NCBI RefSeq assembly: GCF_006517535.1
Contig: NZ_VHQH01000040.1
Span: 186,001-250,000 of the forward strand
Length of the DNA stretch: 64,000 bases
Direction of reading: 5' to 3'
Origin: Schumannella sp. 10F1B-5-1
Lineage (GTDB): Bacteria > Actinomycetota > Actinomycetes > Actinomycetales > Microbacteriaceae
Shown here: one piece after another, positions 27,907-36,681 of the stretch
Layout of the letters: every line of letters starts with the position of its first letter
How positions within the stretch are numbered: position 1 is the first letter of the stretch
Made by a program: the position numbers and the translations under genes
Notes under the pieces: model-generated
Databases searched by the model: none
Seen by the model: the letters and a program-made list of their open reading frames with translations, nothing else
Told to the model about the DNA's origin: nothing

Positions 27907-29344
27907 CCTGCTCGGCCAGCCGTGGTTCTGGCCCGCGCTGAGCGTCGTGATCGGCCTGCCGATCGTGCTGCTCGTGCTGACCGAGCTGCACGCGATCGTG
28001 GCGCGCCGGCACCCGCAGGCGGCCAAGGTCATCCGGCTGGTGCGCAACTTCCTCGTGCCCCTGGCGGCCCTGCTCATCCTGATCAGCCAGGTGCAGCTCG
28101 GTCAGAGGGACGTGACCTGGACGCGCGTCGCGGCCACCTTCTTCGGCTTCGCGCTCATCCTGGTCGTGCTCAACGGCATCAATGTGGCCCTGTTCACGCG
28201 GGCGCGGCCCGGCACGTGGCGTGAGCGGATGCCGTCGATCTTCATCGACATCTTCCGGCTGCTGCTGATCCTGGTCGGGCTCGGCGTGCTGTTCGCCTGG
28301 GTGTGGGATGCGGACGTGGGCGGCCTGTTCACGGCCCTCGGCGTCAGCTCGATCGTCATCGGCCTCGCGCTGCAGAACGCGATCGGGCCCGTCGTGTCGG
28401 GCCTGTTCCTGCTGTTCGAGCAGCCGTTCCGGCTGGGGGACTGGCTCAACGCGGGCGGCGTGCGCGGCCGCGTGGTCGAGGTCAACTGGCGCGCGGTGCA
28501 CATCGACACCGGCAACGGCATCCACATCATCCCGAACGGCACGCTCGCCGGCGCCTCGTTCGACAACCTGAGCAAGGCGCCCGGCGCCTACGTCGTCTCG
28601 CTGACCCTGCCGTTCGCGACCGACGACGCCCCGCACGAGGTCCTCGCCCTGCTGCGCGCGGTCGCCGACGATCTGCCGATGCTGGCCGAGGGGGAGCGCG
28701 CGAGCGCCTACCCGGTCGGCGGCGCCAAGTACACGGTCGACCTGCCGCTGCCCTCGCCGGGCGCGGAGGGCACGGCCGTCGCCGCCTTCCAGACGGTGCT
28801 CTGGTACGCCGCGCGCCGCGCCGGTCTGCATCTCGACGGCGACATGACCGACGACTACAACACGGCCGAGCGCCGGCTCGCGCTGTTCAAGTCGGTCGCG
28901 CCGAGCCTGCGGCTCACCCAGGAGGAGGCGGAGGCCTTCGCCGACCGCGTCGTGCTGCAGCGCTTCGGCGCCGGGGAGAAGCTGCAGCACGCGGGCACGA
29001 CCTCGCCCGGGCTGCGCGTGATCGCCGTCGGCTCGGTCGCGCTGTCCCTGCCGATCGACGGGAGCGGCAGTCTGCCCCTGAGCGTGCTGCACGCGGGCGA
29101 GATGGTCGGCATCGGGGCGCTCACGCAGGAGCTCAATCCCTCGGATGCGACGGCCCTCGACGACGTGACCGTTCTGTCGCTGCCGATCGACGAGCTGGAG
29201 AAGCTCGTGCGTCGACGCCCGCAGCTCGCCCGCGACCTGGGCACGATCTTCGACGCGCGCAAGGAGCGCGCCCGCACCGTGCTGGCCGAGTCGTCGGCGC
29301 GCGGCGGGCACGCGCTCACGCAGCTCGGCGACCTCGCCGGCTGA
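27899..29344 (+). CDS. MscS-type channel with C-terminal cyclic-nucleotide-binding domain
   Basis: 481 residues. Four to five membrane helices are seen (about residues 4-26, 41-62, 71-95, 113-137) ending in the MscS pore helix (GLALQNAIGPVVSGLFLLFEQPFRLGDW). The beta domain (VVEVNWRAVHIDTGNGIHIIPNGTL) follows, and a cNMP-binding jelly roll occupies about 330-450. This is the bCNG architecture. The phosphate cassette reads GEMVGIGALTQELNPSDATAL and lacks the usual Arg before the small residue. GTG at 27899 with GGAGG 6 nt upstream, inside the end of the cyclase gene, so the two products are made together and probably work as sensor and channel. Confidence 0.88.
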   Translation: MVDLLGQPWFWPALSVVIGLPIVLLVLTELHAIVARRHPQAAKVIRLVRNFLVPLAALLILISQVQLGQRDVTWTRVAATFFGFALILVVLNGINVALFTRARPGTWRERMPSIFIDIFRLLLILVGLGVLFAWVWDADVGGLFTALGVSSIVIGLALQNAIGPVVSGLFLLFEQPFRLGDWLNAGGVRGRVVEVNWRAVHIDTGNGIHIIPNGTLAGASFDNLSKAPGAYVVSLTLPFATDDAPHEVLALLRAVADDLPMLAEGERASAYPVGGAKYTVDLPLPSPGAEGTAVAAFQTVLWYAARRAGLHLDGDMTDDYNTAERRLALFKSVAPSLRLTQEEAEAFADRVVLQRFGAGEKLQHAGTTSPGLRVIAVGSVALSLPIDGSGSLPLSVLHAGEMVGIGALTQELNPSDATALDDVTVLSLPIDELEKLVRRRPQLARDLGTIFDARKERARTVLAESSARGGHALTQLGDLAG

Positions 29345-29448
29345 GCGGGCGCCGTTCCACGACCGGCGCTGCTCCCGCGCAGCGACCTGCTGCGCCCTGG
29401 CGCGTCGAGCGGCGCTCCGGCGAATCGGCCGGGCGACCCTGCCCGGGT

Positions 29449-29454
29449 TAGCAT
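29449..29454 (+). promoter_or_regulatory. -10 element (TAGCAT) of the DUF1990 gene, likely leaderless
   Basis: TAGCAT with 7 nt to the ATG at 29462. This spacing favours that ATG over the in-frame ATG at 29453, which overlaps the element. Confidence 0.45.
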
Positions 29455-29461
29455 GGCGGGC

Positions 29462-30166
29462 ATGTCGAGACGCGCGCCGATCTGGGAGCGCGCCGTCAGC
29501 TACGCCGCCGTCGGGGCGACCCGCGCCGACGACCTGCTCGACTATCCGCCGGTGGGCTATCGTCCGCTCGAGCGCCGCGCGCTCGTCGGTCACGGGGATG
29601 CGCGCTGGGAGCACGCCTGGACCGAGACGTTGACCTGGGGCATCCAGAAGCGCTCCGGGTTCCACCTGGAGGTCGTCGAGACGCCGGCCGAGTTCGACCG
29701 CATGGCGTACACGCCCGTCGGCTTCGACGAGACCGGAGCCCCCGTCGCACCGGCGACGGTCGACGACGCCGGCGAGCGCGTCTACACGGCCGACGGACGA
29801 CCGCTGCTGCGCCCCGGCGACACCGCCAGCCTCGGCATCCCCTTCGGCCCCCTGCGGTTCGGCTTCCCGGCCCGCGTGGTCTACGTCGTCGACGAGCCCA
29901 ACCGCCGTGGCTTCGCCTACGGCACGCTGCCCGGTCACGCCGAGCGCGGCGAGGAGGCCTTCGTGGTCGAGCGCAGCGACGACGGCTCGGTCTGGCTCAC
30001 GATCCGCGCGTTCTCGCGGCCCGGCGGATTCTTCTGGTGGCTCGTCAACCCGGTGCTGCGCCTCACCCAGGGCTTCTACACGGCGCGCTACCTGCGTTCG
30101 CTGTCGAGCCCGCTGACCGCCACCTCGGCCGCGACGGCCGACCGGCCGGCCCGAGAGCCGAGCTGA
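29462..30166 (+). CDS. DUF1990 family protein
   Basis: A 234-residue protein with the DUF1990 pattern: YPPVGYRPLERRALVGHGDARWEHAWTE-type start, AYTPVG..., RPGDTASLGIPFGPLRFGFPARVVYVVDEPNRRGFAYGTLPGHAERGEEAF in the middle, and SRPGGFFWWLVNPVLRLTQGFYTARYLRSL at the end. Function is not known. I chose the ATG at 29462 by promoter spacing; 29453 is possible. The stop overlaps the hemW start by 1 bp (TGATG). Confidence 0.78.
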   Translation: MSRRAPIWERAVSYAAVGATRADDLLDYPPVGYRPLERRALVGHGDARWEHAWTETLTWGIQKRSGFHLEVVETPAEFDRMAYTPVGFDETGAPVAPATVDDAGERVYTADGRPLLRPGDTASLGIPFGPLRFGFPARVVYVVDEPNRRGFAYGTLPGHAERGEEAFVVERSDDGSVWLTIRAFSRPGGFFWWLVNPVLRLTQGFYTARYLRSLSSPLTATSAATADRPAREPS

Positions 30167-31392
30167 TGCCGAGCATCCTCCCGGAGGGCGACCCGGCACC
30201 GGCCGACGGATCGCTTCCGGGCTCCGCCGCCGTGGGCGCCGCCGAGCGCGATCTCGGCGTCTACGTGCACGTGCCGTTCTGCCGCGTGCGCTGCGGCTAC
30301 TGCGACTTCAACACCTACACGGCCAGCGAGATCCGCGGCGTGAAGCAGTCGGACTACGCCGGCCAGGCGCTCGACGAGATCCGCTTCGCCGGCGGCGTTC
30401 TCGACCGTGCCGGCGTCGGCGGACGCCCCGTGTCGACGGTGTTCTTCGGCGGCGGCACGCCCACCCTGCTGCCGGTGAGCGACCTGACGGCGATGCTGCA
30501 CGGCATCCGCGACACCTGGGGGCTCGCGCCGGGGGCCGAGGTCACGACCGAGGCCAACCCCGACTCCGTGGATGCGCGCGACCTCGCCGCGCTCGCCGAG
30601 GCGGGCTTCACACGGGTGAGCTTCGGCGTGCAGTCGGCCGTGCCCGAGGTGCTCGCCACGCTCGAGCGCACGCACGACCCCGCCCGCGTTCCGCAGGTCG
30701 TGCGCTGGGCGCGGGAGGCGGGCCTCGAGGTCAGCCTCGACGTCATCTACGGCTCGCCGGGCGAGACCGCCGACCAGTGGCGGCGCACCCTCGACGCCGT
30801 GCTCGCCGAGGAGCCCGGTCACATCTCCGCTTACGCGCTCATCGTCGAGGAGGGCACGAAGCTCGCGCGGCAGATCAAGCGCGGCGAGGTGCCCGAGCCC
30901 TCCGACGACGCGCAGGCCGACTTCTACGACATGGCGGATGCCGCTTTCGCCGGTGCCGGCTACGACTGGTATGAGGTCAGCAACTTCTCGAAGGGCGCCG
31001 CACGTCGCTCGCGCCACAACCTCGCCTACTGGACGAGCCAGGACTGGTGGGGAATCGGCCCGGGCGCGCACAGCCACGTCGGCGGCGTGCGCTGGTGGAA
31101 CGTCAAGCACCCCGCGGCCTACGCGGGGCGCATCGCCGAGGGCATCTCGCCCGCGCACGCACGCGAGACGCTGGATGCCGAGACCCGCCGCGTCGAGCGG
31201 GTGCTGCTCGAGACGCGCGTCGTCGACGGCCTGCCGACCGAGGTGCTCGACGCCGAGGGGCGACGCGAGGTCGCCGGCCTCATCGCGGAGGGCCTGGTCG
31301 AGGGCCGGGCCGCCGTCGCCGGCCGGGTCGTGCTGACCCGGCCGGGACGACTGCTCGCGGATGCGGTGGTGCGCCGCCTGCTCGGCGACTGA
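30166..31392 (+). CDS. hemW: HemW, heme chaperone (radical SAM)
   Basis: Radical-SAM protein of 408 residues related to oxygen-independent coproporphyrinogen oxidase but acting as a heme chaperone. The cluster motif is HVPFCRVRCGYCDFN (CxxxCxxC). FFGGGTPTLLP, TTEANPDSV, RVSFGVQSA and DVIYGSPGET are the following barrel strands. The extra first Cys used by true HemN enzymes is absent, which favours HemW. ATG overlaps the previous stop. Upstream of hrcA, as in other actinobacteria. Confidence 0.92.
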   Translation: MPSILPEGDPAPADGSLPGSAAVGAAERDLGVYVHVPFCRVRCGYCDFNTYTASEIRGVKQSDYAGQALDEIRFAGGVLDRAGVGGRPVSTVFFGGGTPTLLPVSDLTAMLHGIRDTWGLAPGAEVTTEANPDSVDARDLAALAEAGFTRVSFGVQSAVPEVLATLERTHDPARVPQVVRWAREAGLEVSLDVIYGSPGETADQWRRTLDAVLAEEPGHISAYALIVEEGTKLARQIKRGEVPEPSDDAQADFYDMADAAFAGAGYDWYEVSNFSKGAARRSRHNLAYWTSQDWWGIGPGAHSHVGGVRWWNVKHPAAYAGRIAEGISPAHARETLDAETRRVERVLLETRVVDGLPTEVLDAEGRREVAGLIAEGLVEGRAAVAGRVVLTRPGRLLADAVVRRLLGD

Positions 31393-31435
31393 CCGATGCG
31401 GCGGCCGCGCATCCGGTGGAGGGGGATGCTGTTGG

Positions 31436-31960
31436 TCAGGCCTTCACGAACTGGATCGCGAAGGGGTACTTGTAGTACTCGCCCTGGTTGGCCTTGACCG
31501 CCGCGATGATCGCGAACACGACGCTCACGATCGCGACGGCGAAGTAGGTGAAGATCCCGATGACCACGAACATCAGCACCACCGAGATGGCGTATCCGAT
31601 CGCCATCGTGATCGTGAAGTTCAGCGCCTGGATGGCGTGGTGGCGGATGAACGGCCCGCGGTCCTTCAGCACGAAATAGCCGATCAGCGGTCCGATGAAG
31701 CTGATGATGATCGGGCTGAGGTGAAGCAGGATCGCCCACATCTTCTCGTCGCTGGGGCTCAGCGGCGCGGCCTGGGGCGGGCCGTAGCCCGGCTGCGGCT
31801 GCGCGTAGCCCTGCTGCGGGTAGGCGCCGGGCGGCGGGGGCGTGGGGCCGCCGGGCGGCGGCGGGGTCGGTCCGCCGGCGGGCGGCGGAGGCGTGGGGCC
31901 GGCGGGCGGAACGGATCCGGGCGTGCCGTCGGCGGGGGAAGGAGTCTGACCGTCGCTCAT
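31436..31960 (-). CDS. DUF4870 membrane protein with Pro-rich N-terminus (copy 1)
   Basis: A 174-residue protein. The first 75 residues are Pro/Gly-rich (PPPPAGGPTPPPPGGPTPPPP, then QQGYAQPQPGYG), followed by PSDEKMWAILLHLSPIIISFIGPLIGYFVLKDRGPFIRHHAIQALNF and two to three membrane helices, the DUF4870 signature. Role unknown; the Pro-rich tail may bind partners. Paralogue of the next gene. The ATG at 31960 has no clear Shine-Dalgarno sequence. Confidence 0.8.
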   Translation of the reverse strand: MSDGQTPSPADGTPGSVPPAGPTPPPPAGGPTPPPPGGPTPPPPGAYPQQGYAQPQPGYGPPQAAPLSPSDEKMWAILLHLSPIIISFIGPLIGYFVLKDRGPFIRHHAIQALNFTITMAIGYAISVVLMFVVIGIFTYFAVAIVSVVFAIIAAVKANQGEYYKYPFAIQFVKA

Positions 31961-32023
31961 GGAAAACCAGTGAACCATCCCCGGTGCACGGCGTCGAGGG
32001 GCAGGACTGCCCACCCATGACAG

Positions 32024-32053
32024 AGGGCCGGCGTCCCGAAGGAGGCCGGCCCT
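32024..32053 (-). terminator. Stem-loop after the second DUF4870 gene
   Basis: A 9-bp stem (32024-32032 with 32045-32053) and 12-nt loop, about 30 bp downstream of the stop of the leftward gene at 32085. Confidence 0.55.
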
Positions 32054-32084
32054 GCGTCGTGCGGCGCCCGAGGGCGCCCGAGGA

Positions 32085-32669
32085 CTACTTGATGAGTCGG
32101 ATCGCGAAGGGGTAGCGGTACGCGCCGCCGCCGTTGACCTTGACGAAGCCGAGGATCGAGAAGATCAGGTCGGCGACCCAGAGCGCGAGCCAGAGCAGAC
32201 CCGGCAGGAATCCGACGAAGGGCACGAACGCCGACAGGATGCCGAAGACGATGCCGAGGATGATGACCGCGACGCCGCCGAAGGCGACCGTGATCTGGAA
32301 GTTGAGCGCCTCCTTGCCCTCCTGGGCGACGAGCGGTCCGCGCTCCTTGAGGATGAGCCAGATCAGCAGCGAGGGCAGGAAGCCGATGATGCCGCCGAGG
32401 TGGGCGAACGAGGCCCACTGCTTGTCTTCGGCCGGGCTGAGCGGCTGCACGGGCGCCGGCTGCGGGGCGCCGTACTGCGGGCCGGGCTGGGGCTGGCCGT
32501 AGCCGCCCTGGGGGGCGCCGTAGGCGGGCTGCTGTGGCTGCTGGGGCTGCTGGGGCGCGCCGTACTGTGGCTGCTGGGGCTGCTGCGGGGCGCCGTACTG
32601 CGGCTGCTGGGGCTGCTGCGGCTGACCGTAGGGGGGCTGCTGACCGGGCTGGGCGTTGGGGTCCGTCAT
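32085..32669 (-). CDS. DUF4870 membrane protein with Gln/Pro-rich N-terminus (copy 2)
   Basis: A 194-residue paralogue of the previous gene. The first 85 residues are low-complexity with repeated YGAPQQPQQPQ units, so the DNA is internally repetitive. The membrane part begins SPAEDKQWASFAHLGGIIGFLPSLLIWLILKERGP and ends with the conserved YRYPFAIRLIK. In both copies the last residues (Y.YPFAI) match. Function unknown. ATG at 32669. Divergent from hrcA, sharing a control region of about 300 bp. Confidence 0.82.
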   Translation of the reverse strand: MTDPNAQPGQQPPYGQPQQPQQPQYGAPQQPQQPQYGAPQQPQQPQQPAYGAPQGGYGQPQPGPQYGAPQPAPVQPLSPAEDKQWASFAHLGGIIGFLPSLLIWLILKERGPLVAQEGKEALNFQITVAFGGVAVIILGIVFGILSAFVPFVGFLPGLLWLALWVADLIFSILGFVKVNGGGAYRYPFAIRLIK

Positions 32670-32827
32670 GGCGGCGTCTGCCTTTCTCAGGGGGAACGCG
32701 GGGGCGGCTCCCCGAATGGGGTCGTGCGCATCCCGTGCCCTGAGATGACACTGGAGGGCCGGGGCGCGCACTCACGGTAGTGGCTCGCTCGGCGGCGGTG
32801 CAACGGCGAGGGCGGCGTGGCGGCGGT

Positions 32828-32859
32828 TAGACTTGGCAGTCGTCGTGCCGGAGTGCCAG
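32828..32859 (+). promoter_or_regulatory. -10 element and CIRCE-like HrcA operator
   Basis: TAGACT (32828-32833) is followed directly by TTGGCAGTC (32833-32841), 9 bp, and GAGTGCCAG (32851-32859). The CIRCE consensus is TTAGCACTC-N9-GAGTGCTAA, so each arm matches at 7 of 9 positions with exact spacing. It overlaps the -10 of hrcA-dnaJ, giving heat-shock autorepression (known for the family). Confidence 0.75.
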
Positions 32860-32965
32860 GGCCCCGCGCCGCGCGCCTCCCCGCGAGAGTCGGGATGCCG
32901 CGCGAGCATCGGGGTCTCGGGCGCAGCGCGGCGCTGATCAGGACGTCGTGAAGGGAAGGTGCCCC

Positions 32966-34000
32966 GTGGTCTCGGAACGCTCCCTCGCGGTGCTGCGCGC
33001 GATCGTGCAGGACTACGTCGAATCGCGCGAGCCGGTCGGCTCGAAGTCGATCGTCGAGCGGCACGCCTTCGGCGTCTCGGCGGCGACGATCCGCAACGAC
33101 ATGGCCTTGCTCGAAGACGAGGAGCTGATCGCGGCCCCGCACACGTCGTCGGGCCGGGTGCCCACCGACAAGGGCTACCGCGTCTTCGTCGACCAGCTCG
33201 CCGACCTCCGCCCGCTCAGCTCAGCGCAGCGGCACGCGATCGAGGCCTTCCTCGACCAGGCGGCCGACCTCGACGACGTGCTCGCGCGCACGGTGCGGAT
33301 GCTGTCGCAGCTGACCAATCAGGTCGCCCTGGCGCAGTACCCGCTCTTCGGCTCGTCGCGCGTGCGGCACGTCGAGATCGTGGCGCTCGCGCCGAGCCGC
33401 CTGATGTCGGTGCTCATCACCGACTCGGGCCGCGTCGACCAGCGGCTGATCGAGATCGTCGACCCGCGCGAGCAGGCCGCCGCCGACGAGCAGTACCTGG
33501 CCGAGCTGCGCGCCCGGCTGAACACCGAGCTCATCGGCGTGACCCTGAGCGAGGCCCCGGGCGTTCTCGGAAGGCTGCTCGAGAGCATCCCCGAGCCCCG
33601 CCGCGCGGTCGCCCAGCGCATCGCCGGCGGCATCGCGCTGCAGCTGGCCGACAGCAGGCAGGACCGCCTGGTCATGGCCGGCACCGCGAACCTCGCCCGC
33701 ACGGAGGGCGACTTCACCGGCAGCATCTTCCCGGTGCTCGAGGCGATCGAGGAGCAGGTCACCCTGCTCAAGCTGTTCGGCGAGATGGAGATCGACGAGG
33801 CGGGGGTGGCGGTGCGCATCGGGCGCGAGAACGCCGGAACCGGCCTCGAGGAGACGAGCGTCGTCTCGAGCGGCTACAGCGCGGGCGGAAGCCTCGCGCA
33901 CGTGGGTCTGCTCGGTCCGACGCGCATGGACTATTCGAACAACATGGCGGCGGTGCGCGCGGTGGCGCGCTACCTGTCGCGACTGCTGGGAGAGGACTGA
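32966..34000 (+). CDS. hrcA: Heat-inducible repressor HrcA
   Basis: Repressor of class I heat-shock genes, 344 residues. The N-terminal winged helix (about 1-75; [25 protein letters not shown]) binds CIRCE; the GAF-like core and the C-terminal FGEM...[12 protein letters not shown]...[10 protein letters not shown] complete the family pattern. I chose the GTG at 32966 because AGGGAAGG ends 6 nt upstream; the GTG at 32948 lacks this. It heads the hrcA-dnaJ-rsmE... operon and is probably autoregulated through the site at 32833-32859. Confidence 0.93.
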   Translation: MVSERSLAVLRAIVQDYVESREPVGSKSIVERHAFGVSAATIRNDMALLEDEELIAAPHTSSGRVPTDKGYRVFVDQLADLRPLSSAQRHAIEAFLDQAADLDDVLARTVRMLSQLTNQVALAQYPLFGSSRVRHVEIVALAPSRLMSVLITDSGRVDQRLIEIVDPREQAAADEQYLAELRARLNTELIGVTLSEAPGVLGRLLESIPEPRRAVAQRIAGGIALQLADSRQDRLVMAGTANLARTEGDFTGSIFPVLEAIEEQVTLLKLFGEMEIDEAGVAVRIGRENAGTGLEETSVVSSGYSAGGSLAHVGLLGPTRMDYSNNMAAVRAVARYLSRLLGED

Positions 34001-34005
34001 CCCGC

Positions 34006-35115
34006 GTGGCCACGACCGACCACTACGAGGTGCTGGGCGTCGCCCGCGACGCCTCGCCCGAGGACATCAAGAAGGCGTACCGCCGGCTCGCGCGCGAGCT
34101 GCACCCCGACGTCAACCCGAGTGACGACGCCGCCGAGCGCTTCAAGTCGGTGACGCACGCCTACGACGTGCTGAGCGACCCGCAGCAGCGGCAGCGTTAC
34201 GACCTGGGCGACTCGGCGTCGTTCGGCTCGGGCGCGTTCAGTGGCGGCTTCGGCGACATCTTCGAGACCTTCTTCAACGCGGCGCAGCGCCAGAGCGGCC
34301 CGCGCTCGCGCACCGAGCGCGGACAGGACGCGCTGCTGCGCATCGAGGTCGACCTCGACGAGGTCGTCTTCGGCACCTCGCGCGACCTCGAGATCGACAC
34401 GGCCGTGCGCTGCTCCACCTGCGACGGCGCGTGCGCCGCGCCCGGCACGAGCATCCAGACCTGCGACATCTGCCGCGGCACCGGGCAGATCCAGCGCTCC
34501 GTGCGCTCGCTGCTCGGCAACGTCATGACCTCGAGCCCGTGCGGCACCTGCCGAGGCTTCGGCACCGTCATCCCCTCGCCGTGCGTCACCTGCGCCGGTC
34601 AGGGCCGCGTGCGCGCCAAGCGCAAGGTCGGCGTCGACGTGCCGGCCGGGGTCGACACGGGGATGCGCATCCACCTGCCCGGCGAGGGCGAGGCCGGTCC
34701 GGCCGGCGGCCCGAACGGCGACCTCTACCTCGAGGTCAAGGTCGGCCACCACGACGTGTTCAGCCGCTCGAACGACGACCTGCTGGCGACCCTCGAGGTG
34801 CAGATGACGGATGCCGTGCTCGGCACGAAGGTCACGCTCGCCTCGCTCGACGGCGACGTCGAGATCGACATCAAGCCGGGCGTGCAGAGCGCCGAGGTGA
34901 TCACAGTCAAGGAGCGCGGCATCACGCACCTGCGCGGCGGCGGTCGCGGCGACCTCAAGGTCGGCGTCCAGGTCATCACGCCCGTGCGCCTGAACTCGAA
35001 GGAGAAGGCGATCTTCGAGCAGTTCGCGCAGAGCCGCCCTCCGATCAAGCCGGAGTTCTCGACCTTCCAGCAGGGGCTGTTCGCCAAGCTGCGCGACCGC
35101 TTCCTCAACCTCTAG
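34006..35115 (+). CDS. dnaJ: Chaperone DnaJ
   Basis: Hsp70 co-chaperone of 369 residues. J domain at residues 1-70 with HPD (33-35), a short Gly/Phe region ([18 protein letters not shown]), and a zinc domain with four Cys-pair repeats ([32 protein letters not shown]). In the first repeat the final Gly is Cys. The C-terminal substrate-binding domain follows. The hrcA-linked position marks it as the DnaJ2-type copy rather than the dnaK-linked one. GTG start 5 bp after hrcA. Confidence 0.94.
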   Translation: MATTDHYEVLGVARDASPEDIKKAYRRLARELHPDVNPSDDAAERFKSVTHAYDVLSDPQQRQRYDLGDSASFGSGAFSGGFGDIFETFFNAAQRQSGPRSRTERGQDALLRIEVDLDEVVFGTSRDLEIDTAVRCSTCDGACAAPGTSIQTCDICRGTGQIQRSVRSLLGNVMTSSPCGTCRGFGTVIPSPCVTCAGQGRVRAKRKVGVDVPAGVDTGMRIHLPGEGEAGPAGGPNGDLYLEVKVGHHDVFSRSNDDLLATLEVQMTDAVLGTKVTLASLDGDVEIDIKPGVQSAEVITVKERGITHLRGGGRGDLKVGVQVITPVRLNSKEKAIFEQFAQSRPPIKPEFSTFQQGLFAKLRDRFLNL

Positions 35116-35127
35116 CGGGGCTCCGCG

Positions 35128-35859
35128 ATGGCCTGGCTCTACCTGAACCCCGAGCTCGAGGCGGCCGCGGCCGTCGTCGGCGCCCGCGTCGCGATCCGCG
35201 GCGAGGAGGCGGCGCACGCCGTCAAGGTCGCGCGCACGCGCGTCGGCGAGCGCGTGTCGATCGGCAACGGCGACGGCGTCATCGTGACCGGGCCGGTCGT
35301 CAGCGCCGAGCCGAGCGAGCTGGTGCTCGAGGTGGATGCGGTGCGCCTCGAGGCCGATCCGCTGCCGCAGCTCTGGCTCGCGCAGGCGCTCGCCAAGGGC
35401 GGCCGCGACGAGATGGCCGTGCAGGCGGCGACCGAGCTCGGCATCGCCGGGATCCTGCCGTGGGCCGCCGAGCGCTCGGTCACCCGCTGGGATGCGGCGA
35501 AGGCCGTCAAGGGCCGCGCCCGCTGGGAGTCGATCGCGCGCGAGGCGGCGAAGCAGAGCATCCGCACCCGCATCCCCGAGGTGACCGAGCCGGTCTCGAC
35601 AGCGCAGCTGACGCGCACCCCGGGGCTGGTGCTCGTGCTCGACCCCGAGGCCGAGGCCTCGATATCGCAGGTGGAGTTGCCGTCGGAGGGGCGTGTGACG
35701 CTCGTCGTCGGACCCGAGGGCGGCATCGCGCCCCGCGAGCTCGCCGCGCTCGCCGAGGCCGGCGCGATCGGCGTGCGTCTCGGGCCGGAGGTGCTGCGCA
35801 CCTCGACGGCCGGACCCGCCGCCGTCGCCGTGCTGGCATCCCGGCTCGGGCGCTGGTGA
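35128..35859 (+). CDS. rsmE: 16S rRNA (uracil-1498-N3)-methyltransferase
   Basis: SPOUT methyltransferase of 243 residues that modifies U1498 of 16S rRNA using S-adenosylmethionine. An N-terminal PUA-like domain (EEAAHAVKVARTRVGERV) precedes the knotted domain with QALAKGGRDEMAVQAATELG, VVGPEGGIAPRELAAL and LGPEVLRTSTAGPAAVA, the cofactor-binding knot. It follows dnaJ by 12 bp; this order is common in actinobacteria. Confidence 0.93.
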   Translation: MAWLYLNPELEAAAAVVGARVAIRGEEAAHAVKVARTRVGERVSIGNGDGVIVTGPVVSAEPSELVLEVDAVRLEADPLPQLWLAQALAKGGRDEMAVQAATELGIAGILPWAAERSVTRWDAAKAVKGRARWESIAREAAKQSIRTRIPEVTEPVSTAQLTRTPGLVLVLDPEAEASISQVELPSEGRVTLVVGPEGGIAPRELAALAEAGAIGVRLGPEVLRTSTAGPAAVAVLASRLGRW

Positions 35860-35868
35860 CGGTGCGCG

Positions 35869-36642
35869 ATGAGCGACGACCTGCACGAGCAGCGCGGCCG
35901 TGACCTGACCGCGGCGCCCGATCTCAGCTACCAGCAGGATGCGAGCCGCGTCACCGCGCCGACCGTCGTCGCGCGTCTGGCCGCGGAGCTCGGCGCCGAG
36001 CCGATGTTCCTCTGGCGCAATTCGCTCGACGGGCTGACCTTCCGCGTCGCCGACCGGGTCGTGAAGTGGTCGCCGCCGCCGCTCGTCTCCGCCCTGCGGC
36101 GCGAGGAGGAGCGGATGCGCTGGCTCGCGCCGCGGCATCCCTCGCCGGTCGTGCTCGACTCGGGCGCTGACGCCGACGGCGGCTGGCTCGTGACGGCGGC
36201 CCTCGCCGGCGAGACCGCGGTCACCGACCGCAACCGCGCGCGCCCCGAGGCCGCCGTCGCCGCGATCGCCGCGGGGCTGCGCCGCCTGCACGCTCTGCCG
36301 CTCGACGCGGTGCCCGCCGGCTGGACGGCCGAGACGTGGGTGAATCGCGCACCCGCGGCGCTCGGACCGCGACCGCCGGTGAGCGAGCAGGACCGCGTGT
36401 TCGTGCACGGCGACGCCTGCGCGCCCAACACGCTGCTCGACGACGCCGGGCGATTCCTCGCCCACGTCGACCTCGGCGACCTCGCGCCGGGCGACCGCTG
36501 GGCCGACCTCGCCGTCGCCTCGATGAGCCTGGAGTGGAACTACGGCCCCGGCCACGACGCCGCGTTCTATGCCGCGTACGGAATCGAGCCGGATGCGGAG
36601 CGCATCCACTGGTATCGCGGGCTCTGGGACCTCGAGTCCTGA
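35869..36642 (+). CDS. APH-family phosphotransferase (aminoglycoside 3'-phosphotransferase-like)
   Basis: A 257-residue kinase-like protein. The catalytic loop is HGD182-ACAPN187, followed by DLGDLAPGDRWADLA, which matches the APH(3') pattern (DxGRxGxADRYxDLA). The N-lobe has FLWRNSLDGLTFRVADRVVKW, with a Lys for ATP. It may phosphorylate aminoglycosides or a metabolite; sequence alone cannot decide. It sits between rsmE and the HIT gene inside a housekeeping operon, with base composition like its neighbours, so recent transfer is not suggested. Confidence 0.75.
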   Translation: MSDDLHEQRGRDLTAAPDLSYQQDASRVTAPTVVARLAAELGAEPMFLWRNSLDGLTFRVADRVVKWSPPPLVSALRREEERMRWLAPRHPSPVVLDSGADADGGWLVTAALAGETAVTDRNRARPEAAVAAIAAGLRRLHALPLDAVPAGWTAETWVNRAPAALGPRPPVSEQDRVFVHGDACAPNTLLDDAGRFLAHVDLGDLAPGDRWADLAVASMSLEWNYGPGHDAAFYAAYGIEPDAERIHWYRGLWDLES

Positions 36643-36669
36643 GGCCTGCGGCAGCACCCCGCCGCCGAT

Positions 36670-36675
36670 TAAGAT
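36670..36675 (+). promoter_or_regulatory. -10 element (TAAGAT) of the HIT gene, likely leaderless
   Basis: TAAGAT, 6 nt, ATG at 36682. An internal promoter within the hrcA-era gene string, which would allow phoH-ybeY-era expression independent of HrcA. Confidence 0.45.
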
Positions 36676-36681
36676 GGGGGC

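Noticed and set aside
31800-31960. Tandem repeats within the Pro-rich tail as a CRISPR or satellite
   Set aside because: Units are short, irregular and in frame; they encode the low-complexity tail of a membrane protein.
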